Shown: one piece after another, positions 5,378 to 5,494 of the stretch
Layout: every line of letters starts with the position of its first letter
Position numbering within the stretch: the stretch's first letter is position 1
DNA from: JAAYBT01 sp964404395
GTDB lineage: Bacteria; Bacillota; Clostridia; Acetivibrionales; DTU013
DNA length: 5,494 bases
NCBI GenBank assembly: GCA_964404395.1
Contig: CAYOKA010000147.1
Coordinates: forward strand, 1-5,494
Reading direction: 5' to 3'
Notes under the pieces: model-generated
What the model was told of the DNA's origin: nothing
What the model saw: only the letters and a program-made list of their open reading frames with translations
The model's database searches: none
Translations under genes and position numbers: made by a program

Positions 5378-5494
5378 ACTATTCGCCCAGCGGCCGGAGC
5401 CCCGGGCGCGTCAGTGGACGGTATTGCGTACAACGGCCTAGCAGTCGCGACGCCGATGAGCAGTGCGGATGTTGAGCGGCAGCGAATCACACTT
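5378..5494. other. GC-rich segment at the right edge, unidentified
   Basis: Bases 5381-5494 contain 74 G/C of 114 (65%), about twice the GC of the adjacent acetyltransferase gene. Two frames stay open to the edge: + strand from 5378 (including SVDGIAYNGLAVATPMSSAD) and - strand ending at a TAG at 5350-5352 (including STSALLIGVATARPLYAIPS). In the - frame the second codon position is the most GC-rich, which is unlike coding DNA. The + frame is undecided. CGCCC/GGGCG (5384-5408) can form a short stem. I recognise no family, repeat or attachment site here. Confidence 0.4.

Noticed and set aside
5308..5494. Integron attC or gene-cassette boundary upstream of the acetyltransferase gene
   Set aside because: A small acetyltransferase gene near an odd-composition segment recalls cassettes, but no GTTRRRY core site with paired R/L boxes was found. 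GTTGTAC near 5435 does not fit.
5350..5494. Partial protein-coding gene at the right edge
   Set aside because: Frames on both strands stay open, neither shows a clear codon-position bias or a familiar motif, and the high GC alone makes stops rare. Listed only as an unidentified segment.

Overview
The window looks like a piece of a Bacillota genome, most likely a Clostridia/Lachnospiraceae-type plant-fibre degrader. The reasons are purine-rich Shine-Dalgarno sites, moderate GC in the main genes (about 47-55% in lines sampled by eye), a GH43 beta-xylosidase, and a three-gene ABC exporter of the COG4586/COG4587/COG3694 class. This is inference from gene content, not from a phylogenetic marker.

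Left part (1-1392, + strand): the 3' part of a GH43 subfamily-11-type beta-xylosidase/arabinofuranosidase. It runs in from the left edge and lacks about 80 N-terminal residues, including the general-base Asp. It is followed by a short out-of-frame coding-like tail (1401-1484) and a perfect 12-bp hairpin (1507-1536) that sits between two convergent transcription units.

Middle part (4370 down to 1572, - strand): a tight operon of ABC ATPase, permease 1 and permease 2. The first two genes are 2 nt apart, with a textbook Shine-Dalgarno inside the end of the ATPase gene. The two permeases overlap by 17 nt. Together they should form one ABC-2-type exporter (ATPase dimer plus two different membrane subunits). 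The substrate cannot be read from the sequence. The ATPase has an odd Asp/Thr-rich tail.

Upstream of the operon (4371-4851) is a structure-rich, gene-poor stretch. It holds three tandem 14-bp AT-rich units with an inverted fourth copy, a terminator-like hairpin with a U-tract on the - strand, a run of further hairpins including a 20-bp perfect palindrome, and the decayed C-terminal piece of a second, different acetyltransferase. It may be a regulated leader, an independent small RNA, or debris from insertion and deletion.

Right part (4852-5307, - strand): a complete small GNAT acetyltransferase with clearly lower GC (about 33%) than the rest. Beyond an AT-rich upstream stretch, the last 114 bases rise to about 65% GC and carry no gene I can identify. 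The changes in composition and the acetyltransferase debris suggest this end is a patchwork of acquired DNA. I did not find a clear new multi-gene system. The most unusual material is the 4423-4855 region.
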